Positions 1 to 7,311 of a stretch of 30,081 nucleotides of DNA are shown in pieces. This stretch comes from an uncultured Oscillospiraceae bacterium. Its GTDB lineage: Bacteria; Bacillota; Clostridia; Oscillospirales; Oscillospiraceae. Where the stretch lies: contig CAJTWF010000034.1 of NCBI GenBank assembly GCA_910579965.1, forward strand, positions 1 to 30,081, read 5' to 3'. A program made the translations under genes and the position numbers. The notes beneath the pieces are model-generated. The model did no database searches and was not told where the DNA came from. It saw only the letters and a program-made list of their open reading frames with translations. Each line of letters begins with the position of its first letter. The first letter of the stretch is position 1.

Positions 1-44
1 TCAAGGGCTTTTTTCTTGCTTTTGGAATTTATTGGTTAACTTAA

Positions 45-836
45 TGGCATTGGCCCATTGAGGATATCTTCCACAACCGGCTGACAGAAGCCTACCACTA
101 TTATCTCATCATCGGCGGGATGCCGGAGTGCGTTGCTTCCTGGATCAAGCACAAGGACCCGGCCAAAATCGCACAGATCCAGCGTGAGCTGATCGAAATT
201 TACGAAAATGACTTCTCCAAGCACAACGGCAAGGTCAACAGCGGGCGTATCCTCATGGTGTTCCGCAGCATCGTGTCCCAGCTGGCCAAGGCCAATGAAA
301 AGTTTATGTACTGCGCAGTCCGTGAAGGCGGCCGAGCCAGGGACTTTGAGAAGGCGATAGAATGGCTTGTCTCTGCCGGGATGCTGAACCGGGTCTACAA
401 CGTCTCCAAAATGGAGCATCCCCTTGCCGCCTTCGACAAGCTGGATCAGTTCAAGCTCTTTGTTTTTGACACCGGGCTGCTCAAGCAGATGGCGGGGATC
501 GACAACAGCGCTATTCTCCTGAAGAGCGATTACCAGTTCAAAGGTCCTCTGACAGAAAACTATGTTTTGCAGCAGCTTCGGGGGCAGTTTGATGTGGAGC
601 CTCGCTACTATTCCGACAAAAACGGCGAGATCGACTTTGTACTGCAATATGGGACAGAGATCATCCCCATCGAGGCCAAGGGCGGTGAAGACAAATCTGC
701 CCCCTCCTTCAAACGGTATATTGCGGAACACCAGCCGGAACATGCCCTTCGATTCTCCAAGCGCGGCTACCGGAAGGACGGGTATATCACCAATCTTCCA
801 CTGTACCTGGCGAGAAAAACAAGAGAGCTGCTTTAA
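45..836 (+). pseudogene. 5'-truncated AAA ATPase, DUF4143 C-terminal part only
   Basis: The frame reads through the family's conserved block LIIGGMPECV (around 105-135) and ends with a PD-(D/E)XK-like stretch, GEIDFVLQYG followed by PIEAKGG near the C-terminus. That is the DUF4143 half of the common AAA_14/DUF4143 ATPases, which normally have about 400 residues and an N-terminal Walker A/B domain. Here the frame is closed by a TAA at 42-44, and what lies 5' of it has no ATPase motifs, so the P-loop half is missing. The first ATG in frame (120) falls inside the conserved block and has no good ribosome binding site, so it is not a natural start. I read this as a remnant broken by a rearrangement near position 45-60. 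An assembly junction at the window edge is the alternative. These ATPases are often accessory genes in mobile regions, which fits the neighbourhood. A terminator follows directly. Confidence 0.75.
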
Positions 837-840
837 CGGC

Positions 841-876
841 AACACCCCCTGCGGGCGGCCGCCTACAGGGGGTGTT
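841..876. terminator. Bidirectional terminator between convergent genes
   Basis: An 11-bp perfect stem (841-851 with 866-876, AACACCCCCTG and its complement) encloses a GC-rich inner palindrome. It sits four bases after the stop of the DUF4143 remnant and 46 bases past the stop of the converging toxin gene. The T-run is short on the plus strand. Confidence 0.6.
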
Positions 877-921
877 TGTATCATATCCTATATCTCAAAA
901 CTCAGATATAGACGGAGGTAC

Positions 922-1212
922 TTATTCCCCGAACACATCACTATGCGTTCCATTGCGAACCAGCGTCAGCACCAGCACATCATCGTCAATGCGGTATACC
1001 AGCAACCAGTCCGGGAGTATGTGGCACTCCCGATGCCCTGCCCAATTTCCGGACAAACTGTGATCTTTATTCTTCTCCGGTAGCTTTTCGCCCAAAGCAA
1101 GCGCGGCAATAACCTTTTCCAGCAGGGATACATCTCTACCTCGCTTGATTGCTCTCTTAAAATCCTTCTTGAATTGCGAAGTAGGTTTGACCGTATATTT
1201 TGTCTTTCTCAC
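922..1212 (-). CDS. yafQ: YafQ-family type II toxin, mRNA interferase
   Basis: A 96-residue RelE-superfamily protein of the YafQ branch. YafQ toxins cut mRNA on the ribosome when their antitoxin is lost. The family residues are present: His51, His64, Asp68, Trp69, His90 and Phe94 fall where E. coli YafQ has its catalytic set, inside RECHILPDWLLVYRI and GTHSDVF. The toxin should therefore be active. It is the second gene of a two-gene operon: its ATG overlaps the antitoxin stop by 4 bases, so translation is coupled and follows that of the antitoxin. Length is normal for the family. Such pairs stabilise mobile DNA, and here it lies in the accessory block. Confidence 0.93.
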   Translation of the reverse strand: MRKTKYTVKPTSQFKKDFKRAIKRGRDVSLLEKVIAALALGEKLPEKNKDHSLSGNWAGHRECHILPDWLLVYRIDDDVLVLTLVRNGTHSDVFGE

Positions 1213-1484
1213 GAGCGCAGCTCCGCAAACAACTCGTCTAAATCATCGTACCCCTTTACGGATGGATCATGGGCGATCCTCTCTGCCTCCAACATAGCGG
1301 CAATCGTCTCCTTATTAGGCCGCTCTTGTCTCAGCTCAAAAGGCAGGCCGCCCACGCGAAGGGATTGGCGTAGGAACACATTGATGGCGGTAGTGAGCGT
1401 CATACCTAAATCGTTGTAGAGCGCCTCGCACTGTTTCTTGACTTCACTGTCCATGCGGACACTGAAATTGGTCGTATCTGCCAT
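1209..1484 (-). CDS. dinJ: RelB/DinJ-family antitoxin
   Basis: A 91-residue antitoxin partner of the YafQ toxin. The N-terminal part (about residues 5-45) is the ribbon-helix-helix DNA-binding and dimerisation unit typical of RelB/DinJ (FSVRMDSEVKKQ, then GMTLTTAINVFL). The rest contains the GLPFEL motif and an acidic C-terminal tail that would wrap the toxin. A good AGGAG ribosome binding site precedes the ATG. The operon promoter carries an inverted repeat between its -35 and -10 boxes, which suggests the usual autorepression by the toxin-antitoxin complex. Confidence 0.93.
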   Translation of the reverse strand: MADTTNFSVRMDSEVKKQCEALYNDLGMTLTTAINVFLRQSLRVGGLPFELRQERPNKETIAAMLEAERIAHDPSVKGYDDLDELFAELRS

Positions 1485-1514
1485 AGCAAAAGCTCCTTTC
1501 AGTTTTCTACGTCT

Positions 1515-1543
1515 ATTATACTCCTATTGCAATGCAAAATCAA
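1515..1543 (-). promoter_or_regulatory. Toxin-antitoxin operon promoter with operator
   Basis: On the minus strand TTGATT (1538-1543) and TATAAT (1515-1520) are 17 bases apart, a near-consensus sigma-A promoter 31 bases upstream of the antitoxin start. The spacer holds an 11-base perfect inverted repeat, TTGCA-A-TGCAA (1527-1537), well placed to be the operator for the RelB-like antitoxin. Confidence 0.7.
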
Positions 1544-1589
1544 CTCGATTGCCGTATTTTTAAAAAACCACTGGCGACAATACGCCTGC

Positions 1590-1618
1590 TTGAAACTCTA
1601 TCCTCTATCTGCTATACT
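1590..1618 (+). promoter_or_regulatory. Sigma-A promoter for the nuclease/hydrolase pair
   Basis: TTGAAA (1590-1595), 17-base spacer, TATACT (1613-1618), preceded by TG at the extended -10 position. It lies 31 bases before the ATG at 1650, with a consensus AGGAGG at 1635-1640. Confidence 0.7.
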
Positions 1619-1649
1619 GGAAAGCACCAAATAAAGGAGGGACAAGGCC

Positions 1650-2513
1650 ATGTCACTTTCCGGTACAATCAAACATTGGGTGGTCAATGACTACTTCACC
1701 CCCAACATCAAAGCGGAGGTCATTCTGGACACGCTGCTCACGCCGTATATCTCACAGATACTCAAGAACCAGCTCGACATCGACGCAGAGCTCCTGACCA
1801 AAGAAATGTCCATTCAAGATAAGAACGGCAGTGATAACAGGGGTGCTAAAATTGATTACGTGCTGGAGGGTAAGGATACTGTATATCTTGTTGAGCTGAA
1901 AACAACAAAAGGGAGCATCAACGCTGACCAGGCAAAACGGTATACGCAAAACTGCTGCGATGGCGGCAGGGCTAAAACTTTTGGCCCAGTGTTAGGGGAA
2001 AAGCTGCTGACTATCTTGAAAAGTAGTTTCAAAAAGCAAAGTCTCTGGACAGTTGAAACACTGCAAAAAACAATACGGGACAATAAATGCGAGGATCGGG
2101 CAAGATGTTATCTGAAACGTACCGGTTCCGCATCGACACGCAAATATTTATACACAATAGGGCAGATATTGGATCACTGTGCCGACCTGGGTGCGTTGTG
2201 GAAAAAAGAACTGCGGCTGATCTACCTGACCCCAGACGGAGGGAATGTTTTCCCAAACAAGCCGACAAAGATGAATAAACAGAACCAGACCGAGGCCGAA
2301 CAGGAGTGGAAGGAACTTATGTCAGGATGGGGAGCCCTCTATCGCGGCCCTCAGAGCCTTCAGGATCCTAAAGGAGTAAATTCCAGCATCAGCCTGCGAG
2401 AAGCGGTCCAGAAGCTTCAGCCGGAACCTGGTGACGAGGAGTTTGTCGCGCTACTCCAGTCCATTGTAAAATCGATATACGATACGGAGGAAATACTGCC
2501 ATGTCAGACCTGA
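1650..2513 (+). CDS. PD-(D/E)XK nuclease-like protein
   Basis: A 287-residue soluble protein. The segment KIDYVL followed by VYLVELKTTKG gives Asp69, Glu82 and Lys84 in the D-x(n)-E-x-K arrangement of the PD-(D/E)XK nuclease fold, with the expected hydrophobic strands around them. No other domain is recognised. The motif is short and the fold is also used by non-nucleases, so nuclease activity is an inference. It has its own promoter and a consensus ribosome binding site. Its last 13 bases overlap the next gene (beta-CASP metallo-hydrolase), so the two are probably translated together and may act on the same nucleic-acid substrate. AT-rich compared with the chromosomal genes, consistent with acquisition. 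Confidence 0.6.
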   Translation: MSLSGTIKHWVVNDYFTPNIKAEVILDTLLTPYISQILKNQLDIDAELLTKEMSIQDKNGSDNRGAKIDYVLEGKDTVYLVELKTTKGSINADQAKRYTQNCCDGGRAKTFGPVLGEKLLTILKSSFKKQSLWTVETLQKTIRDNKCEDRARCYLKRTGSASTRKYLYTIGQILDHCADLGALWKKELRLIYLTPDGGNVFPNKPTKMNKQNQTEAEQEWKELMSGWGALYRGPQSLQDPKGVNSSISLREAVQKLQPEPGDEEFVALLQSIVKSIYDTEEILPCQT

Positions 2514-3901
2514 CCATCTACCGGGGCACCCACCAGATCGGCGGATGCTGCACCGAGATCAGTGTGGACGGGAAGCGCATCCTCATCGACTTCGGGGCCA
2601 ATCTTCCGGACACGGACGAGACCTCTCCCCTGCCGGATCAGAAGCTGACCTCCCAGGTGTTCGACGGACGCCCCACAGAGGCCGTGCTGTTCACCCACTA
2701 CCATGGGGACCATTATGGTCTATTCAAGAGCATTCCGAAAAATGTTCCCCTGTACATCGGCCCTCTGGCCAAACAGATTTTGAACGTGCTTGTCCCCTAT
2801 ATCGACTTGGGCGAAAAGGAAAAGGGTCTGCCCCGGGTGCAGGGGATGAAAACCTATCCGTACAAGAAGTGGATCAAACCGGCCCCCGGCATCCGCGTCT
2901 TGCCTTTGTATGTGGACCATTCCGCCCTGGACGCCTATATGTTCTATATCGAGGCCGCCGGGAAGCGCATTCTGTTCACCGGGGATTTCCGGGATCACGG
3001 CATCGTGGGGGAAAAGGACCGGGTCTGGCGGACGCTGGCCGCCTATGTCCCCCAAAACATCGACCTGCTCATCACCGAGAGCACCATGCTCAGCCGCGAA
3101 CGTACAGCGCAGCAGGCCCCCTGGTTCGATGAGAATGGAGACGAGCACATCCCCGTCAAAACAGAAGCGGAGCTGGGCCGGCGGGCGGCAGAGGTGTTCC
3201 GGCGGAGCAAATACAATTTCGTCCTGGTGTCCTCCACCAACCTGGACAGCATCATGGAGTTCTACCACCACACGCCCAGGGGGATGCACTTTGTCTGCGA
3301 TTTCTACCAGGCGCGAATCATGATCACAGCCATGCGGGGCATGGAGGCCAAGGGCGATTTCCCGGAGTATCAGCCGTCCTGGAAGCATCCCACGGTGCGT
3401 GTGCTGGGCAAGCCGGATTACCGGTGGGCCCAGCTGCGGGAGATTGGAAAGGCCATGAAGCATCCGCTGTATTTCAAGTCGATCTCCGAAGAAGCGCCGG
3501 AGCTGGAGCGGGACGGCTTTGTGCTGCTGGCCCGAAAAAATACTCATCCGGAAACCTACACTTCTCCCTTTGAGACCATGCGGGACACCTATTTCCAGCA
3601 GGGTGGCCAGCTCATCTACTCCATGTGGGACGGCTATTTGCAGCCTGACCATGCGGACAGAGATCTGCTGCGCTACATCGGCAGCAGGAAGATCGTTCAT
3701 CTCCACACCAGCGGCCACGCCTATGTGGAGACCATCGCAAAACTGATCGAGACGGTCAATCCCAAGGTCATTATCCCCATGCACACCGAGCGGGCGGAGG
3801 AGTTCTCCTCCATCCCGGAGTTTGCCCGTTGGAAAGACCGGGTGAAGGTCCTCACGGACGGAGAGCCCCTGGATCTGGACGAAATTTGCGCACAAGTGTG
3901 A
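2501..3901 (+). CDS. RNase J-like (beta-CASP) MBL-fold metallo-hydrolase
   Basis: A 466-residue metallo-beta-lactamase-fold protein. The metal site starts with HYHGDH (66-71). A second ligand block lies at VDHSALDAYMF, and the ligand aspartate at LFTGDFRDHG. Near the C-terminus HTSGHA followed by IIPMHTE matches the late beta-CASP motifs of RNase J (HxSGHA and PxHGE). These features point to a nucleic-acid processing hydrolase rather than a small-molecule enzyme. RNase J itself is longer, about 550 residues with a C-terminal dimerisation domain, so this is a relative and not the housekeeping enzyme. Its start lies inside the upstream PD-(D/E)XK-like gene and has its own GGAGG site. The substrate is unknown. 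Confidence 0.8.
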   Translation: MSDLTIYRGTHQIGGCCTEISVDGKRILIDFGANLPDTDETSPLPDQKLTSQVFDGRPTEAVLFTHYHGDHYGLFKSIPKNVPLYIGPLAKQILNVLVPYIDLGEKEKGLPRVQGMKTYPYKKWIKPAPGIRVLPLYVDHSALDAYMFYIEAAGKRILFTGDFRDHGIVGEKDRVWRTLAAYVPQNIDLLITESTMLSRERTAQQAPWFDENGDEHIPVKTEAELGRRAAEVFRRSKYNFVLVSSTNLDSIMEFYHHTPRGMHFVCDFYQARIMITAMRGMEAKGDFPEYQPSWKHPTVRVLGKPDYRWAQLREIGKAMKHPLYFKSISEEAPELERDGFVLLARKNTHPETYTSPFETMRDTYFQQGGQLIYSMWDGYLQPDHADRDLLRYIGSRKIVHLHTSGHAYVETIAKLIETVNPKVIIPMHTERAEEFSSIPEFARWKDRVKVLTDGEPLDLDEICAQV

Positions 3902-3970
3902 CCGGTACAGGCCGGTCATGCTTATGCTAATAATGCGACAATACGATTGTCAGAAACAATCAGGGCGGTG

Positions 3971-3979
3971 TGCTATACT
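3971..3979 (+). promoter_or_regulatory. Probable extended -10 promoter for the nine-gene operon
   Basis: TGCTATACT forms an extended -10 element. There is no good -35 at 17 bases; TTGTCA at 3947-3952 is 21 bases away. The same string TGCTATACTGG occurs in the promoter at 1610-1620. It lies 43 bases before the ATG at 4023. Confidence 0.45.
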
Positions 3980-4022
3980 GGCCCCACAACACAGGCAGAC
4001 ACGCCAGAATGGGAGGAACAGC

Positions 4023-4442
4023 ATGGGCAAAAAATGGCCAACCAACGAAAACATCCACATCGGCGGCATTTTTAAGGAAACATTTCGCGACGAGTGCGGC
4101 AGCTCCTGCGCCTTCTACCAAGTGGTGGGAAAGCGGGCCAAAACCCTGGTAGAACTGCGGCCCATCCGTGGAGAGGACTTCGTGGACGAGACCTGCAACC
4201 TCGGCCTGGGACAGGTCCTGGTGCGTCCTCTGCCTGGACAGTTTTTTGAGGACGCGGAGATCATAACGGTGGGGGTCTGCACGCCCAGTGCCATTGATGG
4301 CAGGAATTGTCTGCACGGGCGGGGCGAGGACAGCTGGAGATGCTTTTCGGAAATGCGGGATGGGGAAATAGCCCACCTGTCCGGCTATGATGGTTTTTAC
4401 GCCATAGATAAGCTGAAAAAGGAGGGGAAGCTCCCGTCGTGA
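4023..4442 (+). CDS. Uncharacterised protein, first gene of the operon
   Basis: A 139-residue soluble protein that I do not recognise. There are no membrane segments or signal peptide. It has five cysteines and an even mix of charged residues. I chose the ATG at 4023 because GGGAGGA precedes it at proper spacing and the extended -10 lies just upstream; the frame is open to 3918, but that would include the promoter. Its stop overlaps the GTG start of the next gene by 4 bases (GTGA), behind a strong GGAGG, so the two are coupled. No function can be assigned. Confidence 0.7.
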   Translation: MGKKWPTNENIHIGGIFKETFRDECGSSCAFYQVVGKRAKTLVELRPIRGEDFVDETCNLGLGQVLVRPLPGQFFEDAEIITVGVCTPSAIDGRNCLHGRGEDSWRCFSEMRDGEIAHLSGYDGFYAIDKLKKEGKLPS

Positions 4443-4954
4443 ACCAGCAAATCACCAAAACCAGCCGCATCCTTTCGGTCTACCACCTGTTCCTCCACTG
4501 CGAGGAGGTCTCCTACCAGGAATTCACCCTGAATTTCGGTGTGAGCCAGCGCACCGCCCTCCGGGACATCCGCCTGCTTCAACAGACGGGTGTCCTGGAG
4601 ACACGGTGGGACCAGGCACGGCAGGCGTTTGTTCCCGTGACGCTGGAGCCGTTTCCTATGGAAGTGCAGAAGAACAAAACCCGGCAGAAATATCTGGAGA
4701 AGCTGCGGCGGCTGTGTATCCTCATGCGCCGGATGGGCTGGGAGGATTATGAGAATGGCACGAACAAGGTGGAGCTGTATCGGGCGCTATTTCCAGGCAT
4801 CCCAGACCGCACCCGTCAGCGGGATTTCAAGGAACTGGAGCAGTTGGGCTACGAGGTCTGGTATGAGCGGGGATTTGAGGACGAGCCGGGGCGGTGGCAC
4901 TACGATATCCCCAGCGCCTACGGACTGGCAACGATACCGGGAATGAGGTGTTGA
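4439..4954 (+). CDS. DNA-binding protein with two winged-HTH-like halves
   Basis: A 171-residue protein with a GTG start, coupled to the gene before it. Residues about 8-60 form a DeoR/HTH_11-type winged helix-turn-helix (start of recognition helix at VSQRTALRDIRLLQQTGVL). Residues about 110-150 repeat the same pattern (PDRTRQRDFKELEQLGYEV), with an aromatic-rich wing after it. The sugar-binding or WYL domain that usually follows such an HTH is absent, so the protein may be only a two-headed DNA binder. It could be the regulator of the operon it lies in, or a replication-initiator-like DNA binder. The HTH is seen clearly; the role is inferred. Confidence 0.7.
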   Translation: MNQQITKTSRILSVYHLFLHCEEVSYQEFTLNFGVSQRTALRDIRLLQQTGVLETRWDQARQAFVPVTLEPFPMEVQKNKTRQKYLEKLRRLCILMRRMGWEDYENGTNKVELYRALFPGIPDRTRQRDFKELEQLGYEVWYERGFEDEPGRWHYDIPSAYGLATIPGMRC

Positions 4955-4955
4955 T

Positions 4956-5420
4956 ATGTGGGACTATGTACAGCTTCCGCAGGCGGCGGACGATCCCAGC
5001 CAGCGGGAGAAGCTGATCGAGCAGTATGCGGCGGACAAAATGCGGGAATATGACGGGACCATCTTCCTCTGCATCTCCCGCTCGGACCGGGAGCGCTGGC
5101 TCACCTTCCGCCAGGCGGCGCAGTCGGTGGGCTGCTCCGCCCAGGACGGGCGGGCGGTCTGTGCGGCGTATTCGGCTGAGAAGCTGGCAAAGCGTCCCGG
5201 ACGGAATATGCTTTTTGTGGACCCCTCTATGCAGCAATATTTGGGGGAATACCTGGACGCCTGTCCCGCCGGGGTGCGGCATTTGCTGCTCTACTCCCGC
5301 CGAAAGGGCAACGGGGCGAGTCTGCGCATGAGCCTATTCATGGACTTCTGGATGGAGCGGGGTGTGGATATTCTGGACCTTTATCATATTGACGAAAGAC
5401 CGGTGACGGAGCAATGCTGA
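4956..5420 (+). CDS. Uncharacterised operon protein
   Basis: A 154-residue soluble protein, starting one base after the preceding stop and ending inside the next gene (7-base overlap). I recognise no family. It has an N-terminal charged helix, a hydrophobic strand GTIFLCISRSD (about residues 34-44) and a later strand HLLLYS. Close packing with its neighbours is the only clue that it belongs with the HTH and exonuclease-like genes. The ribosome binding site is weak (GAGGTG), which suggests dependence on coupling. Confidence 0.6.
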   Translation: MWDYVQLPQAADDPSQREKLIEQYAADKMREYDGTIFLCISRSDRERWLTFRQAAQSVGCSAQDGRAVCAAYSAEKLAKRPGRNMLFVDPSMQQYLGEYLDACPAGVRHLLLYSRRKGNGASLRMSLFMDFWMERGVDILDLYHIDERPVTEQC

Positions 5421-6067
5421 CACAAACCACAGTGGAAAGTCCCCTCTTGAATCTGACCGGGACGGTGCACTGGCGGGACCGTTGGTGGCTGCTGGACGTG
5501 GAGACCAGTGGTCTGGACCGCCAAGAGGATGACATCATCGCTCTGCAGCTGGCCTGCATGGAAAATTACAATGTCATACAGGAACGAGAAATCCTGGTCC
5601 GCCCTCGCCGTCCGCTCCGTCCATGGGTAGAAGGGCTGACCGGCATTTCCAATCAAACGCTGGAGCAGGCACTCCCTTTGGAGGAAGCTCTCCGGGAACT
5701 GGATGCTCTGGACAGCCCGCTTTTGTTCCTTGACCGGGACTTTACCCTGCCGTTTTTGCGAATCGCCTGTTCGCGGTGCGGGCGGGAATTTTCAAAGCCC
5801 TGCCTTCTGCTGGACCGTTTGACCGCGATGCTGCTGGGTGGCTCTCCCAGGCAAAAGACGGAGCGGTTTCTGGAAAAGCTTCCGCCGCCTGACCGCCTGC
5901 GCGGTATGCCGCCCCGCAATAGTGACTTGAGAAAGCTTTATGAACTGTCTCTGGCCGTTTTTTATGCGCTGGAAAATGTACACCACATTCAGGATACCGC
6001 ACAATTGAACGACTGGAACTTTTATGGTATCATACTGTCAAATTTGAGGGGGGGACGAAAATGCTGA
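5414..6067 (+). CDS. DEDD (DnaQ-like) 3'-5' exonuclease-fold protein, partly degenerate
   Basis: A 217-residue protein. ExoI is clear: WWLLDVETSGLD followed by DDIIALQLACM, giving the D-x-E-T-x-G motif of DnaQ, epsilon subunit and PolC exonucleases. The ExoII region LFLDRDFTLPFLRIAC keeps the shape F-D-x(2)-F-L and an Asp. ExoIII is weak: near the C-terminus HHIQDTAQL has a His three residues before the Asp, where four is normal (H-x4-D). It may therefore be an exonuclease with a shifted last motif, or a nucleic-acid binder that has lost activity. It overlaps both neighbours by 7 bases, so it is made together with the HTH protein upstream and the MotA/FliG-like protein downstream. Confidence 0.65.
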   Translation: MLTQTTVESPLLNLTGTVHWRDRWWLLDVETSGLDRQEDDIIALQLACMENYNVIQEREILVRPRRPLRPWVEGLTGISNQTLEQALPLEEALRELDALDSPLLFLDRDFTLPFLRIACSRCGREFSKPCLLLDRLTAMLLGGSPRQKTERFLEKLPPPDRLRGMPPRNSDLRKLYELSLAVFYALENVHHIQDTAQLNDWNFYGIILSNLRGGRKC

Positions 6068-6840
6068 TTAAAAATATGGAGTACCTGTCCCAGCGCCTGC
6101 GCTGCACAGATGAAGAAAAGGACGCCTGCCTGGAGACGATCACCGAGATCCTTCACTTCTGGACGGATACCCGCAAAAACGGACTGCTGGCCATTGGGGG
6201 CGACCGGGCGGAGCAGGACCCCAACCCTTTTTTCCGAGCCTGCCTGCTCGACGCCATCGAATGGATGGGCTCAGAGGATGAGCCGCTGCTTGAGGAATTG
6301 TTCGCTCAGTATCTGATTGCCGGAGATTACACCGGCGGGCTGTTTCTGCAAAATATGGTGATCGCCGAGGGAATTCTGGCATATTTGAAGTTTCTCCAGG
6401 AACATGAGGACGGGGGGAGCTTCCAGCAATGGGGAGATCGGCTGCCTGCGGTGGTGGGGGGATACTTCGGTGTGGAACACCGGGAAAAGGTCCGTAAAAC
6501 CATCCGTCAGGAGATACGGAAATGGGAGAGAGATGTCAAAAAGACTTCCTTCCTGCCGGAGTTTGACGCCCTTGGGTCGCTGCCCCTCCCGCTGTGCGAA
6601 AAGCTGTTACGGGATACGTATGATGATCATTATGCTTTTGGAGATCGTGCTCTTGCGCTTGCCTTAAAATATGCCAGCGGCGCGGTGCAGGACCATGTTT
6701 TATCCGTCCTCTCCCCGGAAGAACGGGACGCAATGGAAGAGGAGATGGACGCTTGTACCCTCGTGCGGCAGACAGACGTGGAACACGCCCAACGGGAAAT
6801 CTTAGAAAGAGCCGCAAGCTATGAATCGTCAGAAAGATAA
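6061..6840 (+). CDS. Soluble MotA-like / FliG-C-like fusion protein
   Basis: A 259-residue protein with no membrane segment. Residues about 24-118 resemble the cytoplasmic parts of the flagellar stator protein MotA joined together without its transmembrane helices: WTDTRKNGLLAI corresponds to MotA's R-x-G-L-L-A-L stretch, then come FFRACLLDAI and NMVIAEGILAYL (MotA: VMIEGVLSVL). Residues about 165-250 resemble the C-terminal domain of the rotor protein FliG: ALALKYASGAVQDHVLSVLS, then LVRQTDVEHAQREIL against FliG's GPVRLSDVEEAQ. In flagella these two domains touch each other to make torque. The FliG torque-helix charges (DDRSIQ) are not kept. No flagellar gene is in the window. This is pattern recognition without a search; FliG-C is the firmer half. 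The role in this operon is unknown. Confidence 0.65.
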   Translation: MLIKNMEYLSQRLRCTDEEKDACLETITEILHFWTDTRKNGLLAIGGDRAEQDPNPFFRACLLDAIEWMGSEDEPLLEELFAQYLIAGDYTGGLFLQNMVIAEGILAYLKFLQEHEDGGSFQQWGDRLPAVVGGYFGVEHREKVRKTIRQEIRKWERDVKKTSFLPEFDALGSLPLPLCEKLLRDTYDDHYAFGDRALALALKYASGAVQDHVLSVLSPEERDAMEEEMDACTLVRQTDVEHAQREILERAASYESSER

Positions 6841-6854
6841 GGAGAAATGTGAAT

Positions 6855-7283
6855 ATGTCCATTTACAAAAAAGAGGCATCCCTGGAAGAAATGAAGCGGG
6901 AGGCCATTTCCCGCATGGAGCTTTTGAAGCTGGATACCCAGACCATCCAGGATTTTGAGCGGGACGGATCGGTCAACCTGTCCCAGCAGCTCGGAGATCA
7001 GGTTTTTCTCCAGCCCTCCGACGATGAGATCAGCGAACGGGTCAAGCGGTTTGAACAGGAATATGACTGCCTGGTTTACCACGTCCTCTGGGCAGACAGC
7101 CCTATGGCCGGGGAATGCTGGAGCCTGCTGTTCGTATCCCCTGCATCGTCAGACTGGAGCAGCGAGCGGAAGTACATCAAGAGCTCCGGGCTGGTCTATG
7201 CCTATGTGGAGTCGGAGATGGAGGACGGTGTCAGTGAGATCATGGCGGAGCCACGGGACGGCGGTCTGATTCGGCTGGGATAA
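6855..7283 (+). CDS. Uncharacterised small acidic protein
   Basis: A 142-residue acidic, soluble protein. Its start (EEMKREAISRMELLKL, then IQDFERDGSVNLSQ) and its later part (FEQEYDCLVYHVLWAD, then ERKYIKSSGLVYAYV) match a family I remember as widespread and uncharacterised in gut Firmicutes; no function is known to me. The ATG at 6855 is chosen because AAGGAG ends 10 bases upstream; a GTG at 6849 is in frame but too close to it. It is the sixth gene of the operon, 14 bases after the MotA/FliG-like gene. Confidence 0.7.
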   Translation: MSIYKKEASLEEMKREAISRMELLKLDTQTIQDFERDGSVNLSQQLGDQVFLQPSDDEISERVKRFEQEYDCLVYHVLWADSPMAGECWSLLFVSPASSDWSSERKYIKSSGLVYAYVESEMEDGVSEIMAEPRDGGLIRLG

Positions 7284-7311
7284 GGCGCCTTCCTGACAAG
7301 GAGATGGTAGG

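Noticed and set aside
120..836. A complete gene starting at ATG 120
   Set aside because: The conserved DUF4143 sequence begins upstream of this ATG and the ATPase half is missing; it is better described as a truncated gene.
3918..4022. N-terminal extension of the first operon gene to ATG 3918
   Set aside because: It would overlap the extended -10 promoter, and the ATG at 4023 has a proper GGGAGGA site.
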